From Oryzias latipes (lineage: Eukaryota; Chordata; Actinopteri; Beloniformes; Adrianichthyidae), in contig NC_019866.2 of NCBI RefSeq assembly GCF_002234675.1, forward strand, positions 21,790,802 to 21,854,801: a stretch of DNA of 64,000 nt, given 5' to 3'. Under the pieces are notes generated by a model, which was not told where the DNA came from, ran no database searches, and worked only from the letters and a program-made list of their open reading frames with translations. This document shows, one piece after another, positions 10,039 to 23,645 of the stretch (position 1 is the stretch's first letter; each line of letters begins with the position of its first letter). The translations under genes were made by a program, and so were the position numbers.

Positions 10039-13000
10039 GATCAAAAAAGGGAAAATCATTAGCACAGTTTTCTGGATTTTTGACAAAGCAAAGTTTTTGG
10101 ACCAAAATTGATGCACGTTTGTCGTAAAATTGGGTGGTGGTGGTTGTGGTGGGGTCATAGGTATGTTGTACTTGTATCACAAGCTACTTAGTGGTTACTT
10201 CCTGAACTGATCATTTGATTGTCAGACAAGCCATGAAAAGTATAAAAGACAAAAATCGTGATCCCCTTCCTGCCCATTCAAACACCCAGGAGTGATTGAA
10301 GGAGGACGTAGACTGCCGCAGCACACTACTAATGCTGTTGCCCTGCCAGAAGATGCACAGATTGGAAGGAGAGCTCCTAAGGGCTCGTCCACTGCTCCAC
10401 TTCCATCCAACTGAGTGGCCTCTTCCCCAAATGAGTGCAAGTGGAAATGGAGGATTGAGCTATTCCAAGTCTCTTAAATGAGAAAACAGTGAAGATGAAA
10501 AACAAAAATCCCTTTCCATTCTAATTTGCTTTTGGGCTGAAACTGTCACAAACCTCACGCCTGACTGATCCGCCCCACTCGAACAGTATCTTTACTTTCT
10601 AAATGATCCTTTGTCTGTCCTGCTGTGTTACAAAGGCCAGTCCCACTATCTTCTCGTGAAGATGAAGCTGCCGGACCACTTTTCTGCAGAGATCTGGTAT
10701 GAAAACATGCAGCGGTCTCTCCTCTTCAACCTTTTATCTTTAGCCAATCGCTCACCTCTTGTCCCTCCAGGCTGCTTTTGTCAAATACTGCATGAGTGAA
10801 GACATGTAAAGATTGTTAAAAATCTAGAAAACTGCCTGGAAGGAATGTGGAACCAAGAAAACTCTTTTTTAAAACCAGATGAGTCTGAAGTGGACAACAG
10901 GATATTCCCTCACTTTTTTTTTTACTCTAAAACATTCCCTCCTCTCCTGTGATTTCTATCCAGACATCCCATTCCAGACGCTGCGGCTGATACTCATGAC
11001 AAAGCCCTGAGCACCAACCCTGTCATCTGAACTTTTTGGTGGTGTAAATGAGATCATCTGGTGAGGGAAATTCCAGCCGCATTACAACAGCAGGTGTGTC
11101 GTAATCTGAAGGCACAGATTAACAGGAGAGCTCTTTTGAGTCGGATCAAAGGTTTCCCTGCACAGTTTATGATCCATCACCTAGACTGCTTTCACTTGAC
11201 CTCATTCCATGCTTCACAAGGCCGTAACATTCCTTCTCGGGAATCGACCCACCCTCCTGCACACTCTGAACCCCCCCCCCTTCGTTGTCCTCTTCTTTTA
11301 CAGAGGTGACAGAAGAGATGACGACAAGCACTAAAGGTTCTAAAGCAACCCTACCCTCCTTCCGCCAAAAACAATAGACCACACCTCCACCCTAACTCCT
11401 GCTCTCTCGCGCTCTCTTCCTCTCTTGCACAACCTCTCTTGTGACCATATAAGGCAACAAAAAAAGGACAGGGGAAGCCAGCGGCAGCTGCTGCTGAGCA
11501 AACGGCAAGAGGCAGAGCTGCCAGGACTCCTCCAGTCTGCCCGAAGCTCCAAATGTTTGATGGGACATTCTTCGAGTCAAACCGTCAGATGATGCGGCAG
11601 CGATGAGGGGAGGTCCTGAGAGGCAGCCTGTGTTGATAGTAAATATGTAGTGGTATTTGTAGTTGAAACACACACCGCCCTCCACCTCTTTAGGTCTCCT
11701 CTCTGTTCCAGACGACTGCCACGGACAAAGCAGCCACTGTTGCTGCTCCCGTGTAACACACACATGTTTTACAATATCATAGAGATGTGTGTTTTTCCCC
11801 TTTATGCCACATTCCTCTCTGTTGTGAGTCAACATGCTTCTTATCGCCACTTCCTGTCTACTGATTGCAAAGGAAGCGGGTGAGGATGGAGAGGCTGGGA
11901 GAAGAATTAGAGGCGTCTTACTAACGTGACATGTCCTTGAAGCAGTGAAGTTCACAATTACAGTTTTGAACTTTTAGATGGACTTTTGACGGGGAAAAAA
12001 AAGGAAATGAAGGTAGGTTGTAGGGTAAACAGCAACACCTATCTGGGTCGACCCACTTCTTCTCAGATTAGGCTCACATCCCTTCGCATGCATGCATTCT
12101 CACTGAAATGCTCATGCGTGAATGTTCACACACATGAATTCACTCCAGTAATTGCTGGAGTGGCTGGTGATTTGGTGTGCCACCGGTTAACAGACTGTCA
12201 CTGAATGGGTTTCTGTCTTGCGGAGCGGATGATATAATGGTTTTACACACCCATGGTTGGAGACACACCCTGAAGGAGGACGGCAGACGGGAGGGACGTG
12301 GTGAGGGCTCCATATTTGGTCGTCCATGCCCACAGTTTTGGGTCCGGCATCTCACATAATTTTTCACCACAAAAACTGCTTATTTTGCCCCAAATTCTCC
12401 TTTTGTTCCCCACCGCTTCTCTCTTTCGGCATCTGGACTCACTCGAGCAATGCCTGACCTTTGACCCCAGTTGATATTTCGGCTATTTCCCATCCATCCC
12501 GGGGAGCAGGAGACTGTGAGAGTTATTGATTTTTCCAGGCGCTGAACTGCCAAGGCTCTGCTCTTCATAAAAATGAAGACAAACACTGAAGCATTCCTCT
12601 CAGAACGACATGCAGAGGACATCAATCACACATTGCACTGAAGTTTTCCATGGCACGCTTTGAGGTGAACACTCCGACGTTTGCCTTTTGTGGGGATTGG
12701 GCCGCATTCAGCAAGCCCACCTCTGCTGTTTGTGTGATGTCCTGCTGAAAGCCCGCTGTCCCTCGGCCCCCATCGGCTGCTTTGAATTCCTTTCTCTTAT
12801 CAGGCATCTGTCGCTAAGTACGGGGCAAAGACCAAACAAAATAAAAGCGGTCAAGCTTCTGCATGCCTGAATTGACAAACCGGTTTCAAAAAAAGAAATG
12901 ACTCAAACACTTCAATCTGCAGCTCAATCAGATTATCTCAAGTGTCTGCAGATTTACGCAAAGACAAGTGAGATTGATTCACTGATAGCAGTTTTGGAAG

Positions 13001-13204
13001 CAGAGTTCTTCAAAAGAGCTTGTTTTTTTTCAACATCACCTTTTGGAGGGGGGGACCCATCCCACCCAGTTACTTTAGAAAATCCAACATGACTGAAATT
13101 GTGTTTTGGGTATTTTTAGCAAGTTCTTGTAGCATTTTTCACATAATGGAGAACGCAGTTAAAAAAAATTAAGATTGAAACTGTGTTTCTGAGTATTAAA
13201 TTAG
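10039..13204. other. Intergenic region upstream of myh9
   Basis: No gene recognised. It holds a perfect CArG box at 11445-11454, CT-rich runs near 11400 and a few repeats too degraded to classify. Confidence 0.5.
11445..11454. promoter_or_regulatory. CArG box (candidate SRF site)
   Basis: CCATATAAGG is a perfect match to CC(A/T)6GG. It lies about 4.5 kb upstream of myh9 exon 1. Binding is inferred only from the motif. Confidence 0.4.
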
Positions 13205-13455
13205 ATTTATATTAAATCTATGTAAAAGTTGTTTTGAATCAGGAGCAGACAAAAATTGCTGTTGGGAAAAACCCGTAGCGATGACACTACTGCTACAACA
13301 GGCAGGCCACAAGCTCCCTGCTCCGCTCCATTCCAATGCATCCACTTGTAGAGAAATAGATTCGTCCACATCTTTGTTTTCCTTGTCTGAGCTGGCATTT
13401 GGCTCCAAACTTTTTGTCTGACAGCGCAGAGTCCTCTGATTAGAACAAGTCATAC
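13205..13455 (-). mobile_element. Element A copy 2 (partial)
   Basis: The reverse complement carries the family's coding fragment (SLEPNASSDKENKDVDESI, then VDALEWSGAGSL) and the flanking body. Both ends are missing or diverged. The sequence from 13456 to 14624 contains nothing I recognise. Confidence 0.65.
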
Positions 13456-14624
13456 CTGGACACCCAAACTAACTCCTTTAGTTAATCACTAATAAACCAG
13501 GCAAGCGTTTTTCAGGAGGAGAAATACAGGAGACAGAGAAAAACACTTACATTTGAAAAAGAAACTACAAGAATCAGTTAAGAAACCTACCAATGTTAAA
13601 GGTTGACAGCTAGCTGCCACACCCTGATGCTACCTGATGTTGAAACCCCGGGAATGAGGTTTTATTTACATTGCATGTAGTTCGTCCCCCTATGATTTCA
13701 GAGATTAGCTTGAACAAATAGTTACAGATTTGAATCTGTTCAGTTGCTCTTCTGCTTTTGTGCTCTTTCAGCTTTGCAAAGGGGTTGATGATGGTAAAAA
13801 AAAAAAAAACACACTATAATTTTTGGCAGAAATAAAAAAGCACAAGTTCATTATTTTCCTCTCTGCACTGCTGCAAATTTTGAAACAGATGTTATTAATC
13901 TTATGCATGACTTTACAGGTTTTATAAAGCGACTTTAGTATTGAAATGAATCCAAAAAATGATGTTCCCTAACCAGCATGTTCTGGCTGGTGTTAGTTGG
14001 CTCTGTGCCTTCACTTCTACTTCACAAATGAGGCTAAGACTACCAACGCAGAATCTCAGTTAAGTATTTAGGCTAAAAATAATATTTTCCTTGTGTTGCA
14101 CTGTTCTGAGTACACAGTGGCTGTCATGCATTTTTCTGTTGTGGCTTTGATTCTGATTTTGCATACTTGTATTTGCTCATAGTACCTTCCCTTTGCAAAT
14201 TCCAAGAGCACATTCACTGTGAAGAAAGTTGCAGAATTATTTGCTGGCTGCTTTCTTCTTTCTCATGAATCTGTTTTGCACCTGCGGCGATTCCCATGCT
14301 CCGCTGACATGTCTGATCGTGAATGCCGACTCACCGGTTTGGGTGACAAGGGTAAATCACGTAACTGTTTTGCTCTTTTTGCTCCAGGGGCAACCGTTTG
14401 AAAATGTAGGGAAAAGTTGTTTAAGAGGTAAATTATACCCTGTTCAGAGGAGGGAAACACAGGTGACAAGCTTAAATAACAAAAAGTGGCGTTGTTTAAT
14501 CTCAAATTCCATTGCATTTGGCAATAACATGTTCAGCTTAAACATTAAATTAACTTTTAAATATGTGTGGAGTTGCTTTTGTGCCAAAAATATTACAATT
14601 TTATCAGTTATAATAATCCTTTTA

Positions 14625-15188
14625 GCAGTCCCACTCCAATTGAGTTATTGTAAAAGTGTTCCCAAGGCTCTTTTAGGATTATGCAGTTTTCAGCTAAAAT
14701 CAAAACACCTGTGTCGTTTTTTATGACGTAGTTTCTGCAGAGCAACAGTTCATTAGAAAATTGGACTCCGAGGTTATGGGTGGGACTTTGCTGCAAAGTG
14801 AGTCGTCCCCACTTCCTATCATCCCTCTACTTACACTCTCTCCCCCTCACATCCCCAACACAACATTAGTGGTGCAACAAAAATGGCGAGCCACACTGGT
14901 CAAGCCTTACAATTCCGATCCAGATGTCAGCTCGGACGAGGAAAATAAAGACGTGCATAGATCTATTCAGCAGAAAAGAGCGGAGCAGGGAGCTTTTCTG
15001 CATCTCAACTACAAAATTTTCTAACAACATTTCATCGTCTGCCTCTGATTCACATTGTTTCATACATATAACTACTCAGAAACGTAATTTTGAACTTAAT
15101 TGTCTCTATAAATGTCATCCATCAGGAGAAAAATGCTACAAGAACATGTTAAAAACACCAACAAACTCAAGTTTTAGTGGTTCCTTAA
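14625..15188 (+). mobile_element. Element A copy 3
   Basis: Starts GCAGTCCCACTCC and ends near TTTAGTGGTTCCTTAA. The middle carries ATGGCGAGC and the conserved [17 protein letters not shown] fragment around 14900-14950. It is similar to the copy at 4690-5247 along most of its length. Confidence 0.7.
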
Positions 15189-15512
15189 GTTAAAAACTAT
15201 ATTTTAAATCTGCTTTGGCCCTCTGGCCTTCTTTTCCCTTATATTTTTTTTGCTTTTTTAGACATGTGGTCCAAGTTAAAGTTATGATAAACACTGTTCT
15301 AACCCTTGTAAAATTGCTACCCCCTGCAAAACAGATTAGGGAAACGAGGAGGCATTGTGTGTGGAATTAAGTGTATCTTCTTGGCAGCCTTACAGCAGAA
15401 ACAGGATCGAACAGCTGCTTGTTTTCAAAGCTCACAAAGGTCAGGCAAAACCATGCTGATGACACATGAAGGGAGACCCTGGAAAGTGCAGCCCATCCTG
15501 AGAGCGTCTGGT

Positions 15513-15522
15513 ACTTATATGG
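15513..15522. promoter_or_regulatory. CArG-like box in the myh9 upstream region
   Basis: ACTTATATGG, reverse complement CCATATAAGT, matches the CArG consensus at 9 of 10 positions. It lies a few hundred bp upstream of the presumed myh9 exon 1. Confidence 0.4.
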
Positions 15523-15559
15523 TCATAAAAATCCCCAGCATGCACATACCACGCTCATT

Positions 15560-16007
15560 AAACACGGCTTTATCGGTATCCCTCCTCCACCCTCTCTCAG
15601 CGCTTTCTAGTTCGGTTTTTCTATTTGACCAATCACCGACGCGCTCACAAATCTGCAATTTGTAAACCCACACATGATTGGTTCAAAGTGAGTGGATAGA
15701 TCTAGGGGCGATTCCTATTGGTGAGAATCGTGTGTGCGTGAAGGGCCGAACCCGCCTCGTTCAGGACCGCACCCGGGATCCTGCCTCCGGCTGAACGCGG
15801 ACCAGTGAACAGTCAGCGGCAGAGGGAGGGCAAAAGGCACGGGGGGGAGAAAAAAAGAGAGGCTGACTGAAGCAGAGGGAGAGGAAGCGAGACCTGTACT
15901 TTAGCCTGAACACTGTGCAAAGCTGCTGTCGACAGAAGAAGTTTGACGAACGGCGCCGTTGACTTTTTAGCCTCCTTCCGAAAGGCCTTCTGCAACTAAA
16001 AAAGCAG
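15560..16007 (+). promoter_or_regulatory. myh9: myh9 CpG-rich promoter and non-coding exon 1
   Basis: The CpG density rises sharply from about 15700 to 16500. A strong donor AAAGCAG|GTAAGT at 16007/16008 ends a plausible untranslated first exon. The coding start at 27378 lies five bases after a splice acceptor, so an upstream non-coding exon is required; MYH9 in mammals has the same design with a long first intron. The exact transcription start cannot be fixed. No convincing TATA box is visible. Confidence 0.65.
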
Positions 16008-19000
16008 GTAAGTCGAGCACTTTTTGAGCCACCCACGCTCAGCCCAACTCCCCTCCCGAGGGGGTCACGAAGAAGTCCGGTTGCCGCTTCGCTGCAGCAG
16101 AACCAGGAAGCGAAGCGGGGCTGCTAGTTACTCTGCTGCAACTTCAAGACCCGAGGGGGGAGGAGTGGGACCCAAACTGGTTTTACTCTGAATTCATTTC
16201 CATACTAACTACGTCAAAAATAAAGTGAGATGTTTTAAACACGGTGAGGAAACGTAAAACGTCGGCTTCTGTCGCGGCCGCTTAGCAGCTGGCGAGAAGC
16301 TAGAAAAGTGTCGTAGAGAGGCAGGAAGTGATTTGCCTGAATGAGCTGAAGGGAGGCCCGGGAAGAGTTTTCAGGGCAAATGCGCACGCGGAAGATTGAA
16401 CCCGGACGGTCTGCGTCGACGGCGTGGTGTGTTTTAGCTCGCGGCTGAACTTTTTTCTGGCGTTTCGGCCGGAGACGGTCGCCGTGTGTGGCCGCTAAAC
16501 ATGTCTGACTGGCGGCAGCATGACGTCAGTGGTTTACCGGTGGACTTAGTGGTGGAGGGAGACAGCCGCCATCGGTGTTTTTCCACCTGTTCGTGATCAC
16601 CACAACGTGTCATCTGCATATTTGCGCACCCTGACCAACATTAGAACCCGATCCACCAATCCTGAAGTCAAAGCAAAACATTGTATTACAAGTACAAGTC
16701 TTGACAGTGGATAAACTGTGATTTCTAAAATTTTAAGACACCCTTGAATCATTATTTTCCCCAAAAGAGGGTTACTTTTACACCTCTAAAAGTCTCTTCT
16801 AATTGATTGGGATCACCTGACAAAGGTAAAGCAGCAGTAAAATGACTGAAATAGTTACTTGAAAACAATCAAAGTACAAGTTAGATATCCAGTTTATTAT
16901 TAAAGTATAAGTTTAAAAAATCAGTGGCCAATTGTAAGACTCTAAAACATCTCAATGATCTGAAATGATCATAAATCTTTTGTATGGTGGGCTGGGTAAG
17001 CACACAAAAGCTTAAACCACTCAAAAAGAAAAAAGCCTAATCCAATAAATACAAATAACTTAAAAAAACTTCATGCTAAGAAAAGTACCAAGTACTGTAT
17101 TTTTATTTATTAGAAATTTACGTTAAAGCTATGATGCATTAAATGTACTTTTATGAGTAAACTTAATACAAATCAGTAACAAAAATAAAACTAAATGAAT
17201 TTGACTCATCACTCACCTCATACATGCTGGACCTGAGGCCATGATAACGAAGCATCTATAATAGAAGCTGGCAGGAGCTCCAGCTGATAATTACAAGAAT
17301 TTTTTCCCCTCCTAATTATAGTGCAGTTCACTGTTTCCACATGATCAAGACAACAGAAGCTGTCTGAGGCTTTTGATCCTTTCCAGGATCAACATCCAGC
17401 TAACTCCATTTAATAATGGGAGCCTAATCACACACCTTTTGATTTATAAGGGGTTTTATAGCCAGTCATGCTGATCCTGACCTATATTTTTGCAGAGCCG
17501 AAAATATTGGTTTTTGAGTTTAATTGCATTTCATTTTCTTTCTTTTTGTCAGTTAAGTTTTGCCTGGACAGGAAAAGCTAAATCGTTGCAGTTTCACCTT
17601 CTCATCATCGCTAATTGCTTCGTTTTAAGTGCAATTCTTTATCTGTTCAATTAGAGGATGGAATGTTACTTCTTTTACTTTGGAGTTTTATCTAGATCTT
17701 CCCGTGGGCCAAATGATTAAGACAATTTCAGGTAAGAAAAAGAAGAAACAAAAAAAGCCATAGTTCAGCTTTTAAAGAGCCCCAAAGCTGGCGTTCTGTC
17801 AGTTAAACCTGTTGACTTTGTCCAGCTTGTAAGGCGCCTCCACTGGAATGGGGTGCACTCTAAAAAGCCATACAGTTAAATGTCTGTGTGCTGCCAAGAA
17901 GCAATAAAAACACAGCATGAGCTGAATAATTTAAGCTATAGTACAATTTTAAAATAAATTCCTCTTCTTCTCCAAGTTGCCTGTAAATCCCTAAAGTTGC
18001 GCTGGATGAGATGCAGGCGGCGACATCCTGTTATTGCTTTTGAGTCACGTTGGTGAAATGAAATCTTGACGATGTGTTGTGAAATCTCAGTCTCAACAGC
18101 CTTAGTTGTTTGTTTTTTTTGCCAGTTTTGGTGCTGTTGTGGAGCCCCCCTGCCGAGATCACTGCATTCCCCTTTCCCTGCGTCAGCAATGTCCATATAT
18201 GAAAACCCGCCCTCTGGGAGTTGAATGTACCGAAGCCTCGACAAAATGAAATGCAGACACCTTAAAACACAAACGGGGCGATTGGCCTGTGGCCGGTCAA
18301 TTGTCTGGGAGGCTAGTTGCCCAAAAGAGTTACTCTGTAGATGTTTGGATTTCATTGGGGAGTTTTCAGGGCAGCGTGACACGGCTTGGTACATCACAAT
18401 CCAAAGCAAGTCTTCTTGTTCTTTAAACAGATGTAGGATTTTTATTTTTTTGTCTTAGTTACTGTTTCATTGCTTCTGAACTTGGAATATAAGTGGGGGG
18501 GGGTCGAGTCAAATAATAAATCTAGCCGGAAAATCCTAAAACTTCTAGAGTTCAGAGCTGAAATGATTGATTATAAGGAAAATGTTTCTTCTGTCTAAAT
18601 ATAATCTAAAAATCTACAGACTACAGGGATTTAGTCACTTGAAAAGCAAGTCTATAAAACATCCAATTCTAAATGGAGGAACTTTGTGTAAACTTTAAAA
18701 ATAAATAAATTTTAAATACAGTTTTATTTTGTAACATAATAGCAGGAACATGGACAATCCTTTAAAGCATACTGATTGTGAATTACCCTCAGGTTTCCCT
18801 CAACACTGCAGGCCATTAACACCCATTAGTTTCTTTTTAACTGATAATCCAGAAACCAGGCACTTTAGGTTACTTGTCATTGGGCAGCATTAGTGTTGGT
18901 GCTAAATAGTCATATTCAAAATACATTTTGGGTGTGAACATTTTGTCTCAGGTTGTAGAAACGCGCCAGATAGGAGTACAAACACCCTTTTCACAAACCG

Positions 19001-19011
19001 TTGGCACAAAG

Positions 19012-19577
19012 GGCCGATATGCTATTCCTAAGCCGTTCAGAGTAAACTATTTCCAAATATATAATATATTACCTTTGGAAAACTAAAGAACAATAATTTT
19101 GTATCAAATGAGTGTTTTATGCAGCTTACTTTCCAACCCAGTAGTAAGACGAGTTGATCTCCGAGGCTCCGCCTCTCGCTCCTTGTTGCAGCCCATTTCA
19201 TGAGATCAACCTAGAGCCGGCCTCGGGAGCAAGTCTGCGTTTTGCCCACAAAAACAACATTCAATATGTTGTGCACATAAAAAGGAAAGTATTTTGCTGT
19301 TCACCGCTAGCTCCGTGGAGAAAGTGTGTTGCCCTGGGGGCGGTGCTGGCAGTGCAGACTCTTCCTGGAAGGGGCTGTGCCCCACTTTGTGACATCACAA
19401 TGTGAGAACCAGCTCGTTTTCGTGGGTTGAGAGGGGCTGGTTCTCAGAGCTCAGGTTTTTAGATGAATACCCAGAAATGTGTGAATGGAGCAAAATACCA
19501 CTTTGGGGTTGTTTTATTGTGAGGAATGAACAATTATAATACATTTAAAAGCTCAATGTTGATTTAGCATGATCTAG
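19012..19577 (+). mobile_element. Element B, near-complete copy (TTAA-type MITE)
   Basis: Left end AAAGGGCCGATATGCTATTCC and right end TAGGGCCTTTAAA form an inverted pair; TTAA at the ends suggests a piggyBac- or Kolobok-like target. The interior contains TTCATGAGATCAAC and the block GAGAACCAGCTCGTTTTCG, which recur in the other copies. Confidence 0.65.
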
Positions 19578-20357
19578 GGCCTTTAAAATAAACTCTGTTT
19601 GTTTGCATCAGTCAACTCAGGACGGCCATGATGGATGTTGTGGTTTGTCATATTAATGCTGGCCAGGAAAAAGTCTAGTTCTGTCAGTATGACCCAAATC
19701 TTTAACGCTATATTTATGTCAGTGAGTGCAAGATAGACAAATGTAAATAAGTGTGTTTGTCTAAAAAGGTCATGCAGTTTTTGTGAAGTCGTAGGGGGTT
19801 TTGTCATCGATTGGGACCAAATGACTGAGCTGTGAGCCAAATCGCTGCATCCTTTTACTGCTTATACATTACTCTCAAAACTGTTTAGTTGTGTAGTCTT
19901 ATGTTCAAAGTTTAGACTGAAAACCATTCAGGTGGAGTCCTAAATGGAGCAGAAAAGTACTATGCCGTACGCATCAGTGCATCACAGCTGGTTGTCCATT
20001 TCCGGTTAGCAGCTGAGCACTGGTGCATAATCGGTATCAGACTTTATTTTGAACTTCTATTATGACGGGATTAATAAATTCAAGCCAGACTGGATTTATT
20101 CCCTTCAAAACAGGGCTGTGGGGGCAGAGCCCCTCTGCTACTTGTCCGTTACCCCAGGAAGTGTGAGATTAAGGGGTTGAACCCATCTTTTCTTTTTCCT
20201 GTGTGACTTTCATTTCTACTTCATGTTTCATAATTACCTGCATCGAGTCCAACGCTGTTGATTTCCATCTACCTTTTCTCCATGCAACTGCAGCTTTAAA
20301 AGAAAAGTTGTTGGAAAATTGACCATTTCTTTTTATTTCAGAATCTATGGCGAAAAT

Positions 20358-20762
20358 TAGGGCACGGTATGAGGAAAACCTGCGAAATGCGATATTAGAG
20401 ATTAATATTGCGATAACGTTATAATTTGCGGTATATAAACAAATAGCAATATAACCAAAAACATCATTTCATTGCAACAGTTTAAAAATTATACTTCAAA
20501 TGACCCTCGTCGACATAGATGACAAACATCTAACATAATAGGCCTCCACCTGATTGGTCAACAACGTGAAGGCGTCCATCCGATTGGTCAAATGCATAAA
20601 GGGATTTATTTGATTCGTTAAATGCCTCAAGCTTGCCATTAAATTGTTTGAACACATTTAAGGTTTACGATTTATTGCGATTTTTGCCATCCTTTGCGAT
20701 ATGGATATTGCAGAGCTGGATATTGCGATAACGATAAATTTGCGGTATATTGTGCAGGCCTA
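20358..20762 (+). mobile_element. hAT-type MITE copy 1 with perfect 8-bp TSD
   Basis: Starts TAGGGCACGGTATGAGG and ends GTGCAGGCCTA. Flanked by the direct repeat GCGAAAAT at 20350-20357 and 20763-20770. An 8-bp target duplication with TAGGG-type ends points to the hAT superfamily. The interior is rich in TTGCGATA motifs and has two diverged GATTGGTCAA segments. No coding frame. Confidence 0.85.
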
Positions 20763-23066
20763 GCGAAAATGTTTGTTTCAATGAGGAGTTTATTTAGCTT
20801 GGTTATAGTATGTGGCAACTACTCTCAGCAGTAAGCTAATTGGAAGTCCACACCCTTTTTACCACTTGAAAGGGTGCTACACAAAATCTGTCAAACGTTC
20901 AACATCGGGGACAACAGGCACCACATACTTTTATTGACACATCTGATTGGTCAGTTTATAACTTGACTAACTTGCATAAAGAGAAAATATAATGGAAAAA
21001 TGTTGGATTAGCAAGAGCATGTTAAAAAAAAAAAGGTAACAGAGCAAGATTCTGACAATCATTTCATCATGTGTGTCTTTTGTCTCTGATTGCTCTTGGG
21101 CTTTCATAGTTCCCTTAGCTATTGTCCTTACAGGTTTTTAGTCTACAGCCTTTCTTTATTTTTTTCTTTTGGGAGCACATGTAAGGTTTCATTAAAGTCC
21201 AACAATTCCAGGAAATGATTCCTCTTTGGAGAAGACCACACAAAGAAAGTCCTCGTTGAGATTTCTAATCTCAGTAGAGACTTTGACCAAATCTGTTTGA
21301 TTGCATTGTTCCAGTTGAATTGCACCCCTATCTGTTTTTGAGGCAAGGAAGCTACTGATTCCAGAAAACGATCACAGAAGTCTCGGCTTATCTTGTCTGT
21401 CAGCAACTCTGAGCTAAGAAAAAGACCAATCAGCTGCAGGTTAGGAGATCACCAGTAATGCTGAACACATCAGGCATTAGACTTTGTCCATGATGGGGTG
21501 TGTATGATCCACCACGTGTGAATCACTGAGGTTAGCGTGTATTTTAGAGATGGCAAAGGTCTTTAGCCGCAAACTAAATTTCCACAAAGAACCGTGAAGA
21601 AAGAAAGCCATTTTGTCTGTGGAGCTTCTGACAGCTTTTGCACCGCGACTCCGGACTAATCTGAATCATACTGCATACCACAAACCCTGGTCTTCAGGCT
21701 GACGTGTAGCTCTCACTAAATAAAGTTTGATTAGATGGTTGTTAAGGTAGAGAAACATTGCTAGCTATGAGGGAGTGGCTCAAGTGGAGATGATAACTTG
21801 TCACCTTTTTTTTTTTTTTTTAAAACGTGGGGGAAACCTACAAAGTAAACTTAAATTATTAGGAGTCTGGAGGCAAACAAGAGAAGACTAGAACATTTTT
21901 GTCGAATAAATTCTTTTTCTTGCAGAAGCGTTTTGCAGTTTTTTTCCTCTTGCGCTAAAAAAGATCCTGCTGACAAACAAAAATGTTTATCCTAACTCCT
22001 CTCAGCATTCTTTCGTTATGACTTGTGTAGCTATGGACTATCTCATTGTCACAATTGTTTATGCAAAGGCCAAATGTGTCCAGTTACTGTTCATCATAAA
22101 GCTCACTAGATTGTTTGGACAATTTTTTTTTCCTTTTTTTTTAATAATTGACATGAAATTGATCTCATTGGCCTCTAAGATGTTGATCTGTCTCTGACCT
22201 GGAAACTTATCTGAAAGTCATCAAAGTTGCAAATACAAGGAAATGCTGTCATAGTTGTGCTTGAAATGGAGTTCAACATGAAGAAGACATGGACTGCTGA
22301 GCGTGTGACCGAGGGTGGTGTTTAGTTGGAAAACTTGTTGGGAAAAACCAATACTTTTAGACGGGGTAGGGTTGGTTTTATTACAGATATTTTTGATATA
22401 AACTTCTGGTGTGCATGCATTTTTATAGGGACAAGCGGAACATATTTTCGGTGCTCTCTCCTAATGGTGCAGTTGCTGTCAAGCACAAAATTATAGGAAG
22501 CACTAGTAGTGCGTGTTTATATAAAAAAGGAAGCCGTTTAAAATCCCAGAAGTTAATGCAGCTCAGCATAGGTCACAGAGAAAAAACGCCACCTTTTCTC
22601 TTCCTTGGGATTCAGTAAGTTCCTCAAATGGTAAAATAGTTTCCTCACTTTGTAATTTCCTGTTTCCTTTTTGCTCCTTTCTTCGCCCCACCCTCCCACA
22701 TTGGGAGTGAAGGGTGGAGGAGGAGTTGTGCGAGCCTGATGCCACCACAGCCCGTCTCTTCAGTCGGAGGGTGAGGGTGAAGAAAGAGGCAGTGAACCCA
22801 GAGTTTGTTGGGAGTTGAGAAGCTAAAGGTGTCAGCAGAAGACGATCAGATGTGGGTCATGTGATGGAGTGTCTTGTTGGTGTTACCAATGAAACAGCGC
22901 AACACAGCAGCTGTCTGCGTTTCTGCAGCCAGAGCAGGGCCTGAGTGCTTGTGGTTAAACTGTTTGGTCACCGTTTCTGGTTGTGAATGTATTGCTGAGA
23001 GAGTCTGAGGTGGAAAAGGTTTGGGTGCCCGAGTACAGGAGAACCTTCAGAGGTTGACCCATAATT

Positions 23067-23645
23067 TTAAAAGACCTATACCACGCAAAATCCTTTTTTT
23101 TTTTTTTAAACTTTCACGAGTATTACATTAGTTCATTCCGTATAAAATGAAACGCCAAAGCTGTATTTTCATCCGTGTACGCATCTCTGAATATTCCTTA
23201 AAAAACCTGCACTCTGAGCATTAGCTCCTCCCAACCCACGAAAATGACGTAGATAAGAACAGCCCCTTCCAGGAAGAGACTGCGCTGCCAGCTCCACTCC
23301 CGGGCTAACACGCACAACCACTTTCTCCACTGAGCTAGCAGTGTTTTGCAAAACCTCTTTCCTTTTATATGCACAAAATGCACATACATCTTTACAACAG
23401 TTTGGATGTTGTATGTTTTCGTGGGCGAAACGCAGACACTCTGCAGAGGATGGCGCTAGGTTGGCGTCATGAAATGGGCGGCACAAACGAGAAGTGAAAG
23501 GTGGTACCTCCGGGTTGGGAAAAAAACTCAGGAAAATTACTTATATTTAATTTTTAAAAATCTTTTGCGTGCCAAGTGTAATATATTATTACTTACATAT
23601 TGATAGTGTTTTCTCTAAAAGGCTTAAGGCATGGTAAAGGCCCTT
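23067..23645 (-). mobile_element. Element B, inverted copy
   Basis: The reverse complement of this stretch matches 19012-19577: the shared segments TTTTCGTGGGTTG, CTCAGAGTGCAGGTTTTTTA, and a conserved block with TTTGCCCACGAAAA. The ends carry AAAGACCTAT and AAAGGCCCTTT. It lies in the same intron as the + copy, 3.5 kb away. Confidence 0.65.

Noticed and set aside
11392-11955. 187-codon minus-strand frame upstream of myh9
   Set aside because: Long but of low complexity in parts (CT-rich strand), with no recognisable domain, splice context or conserved motif.
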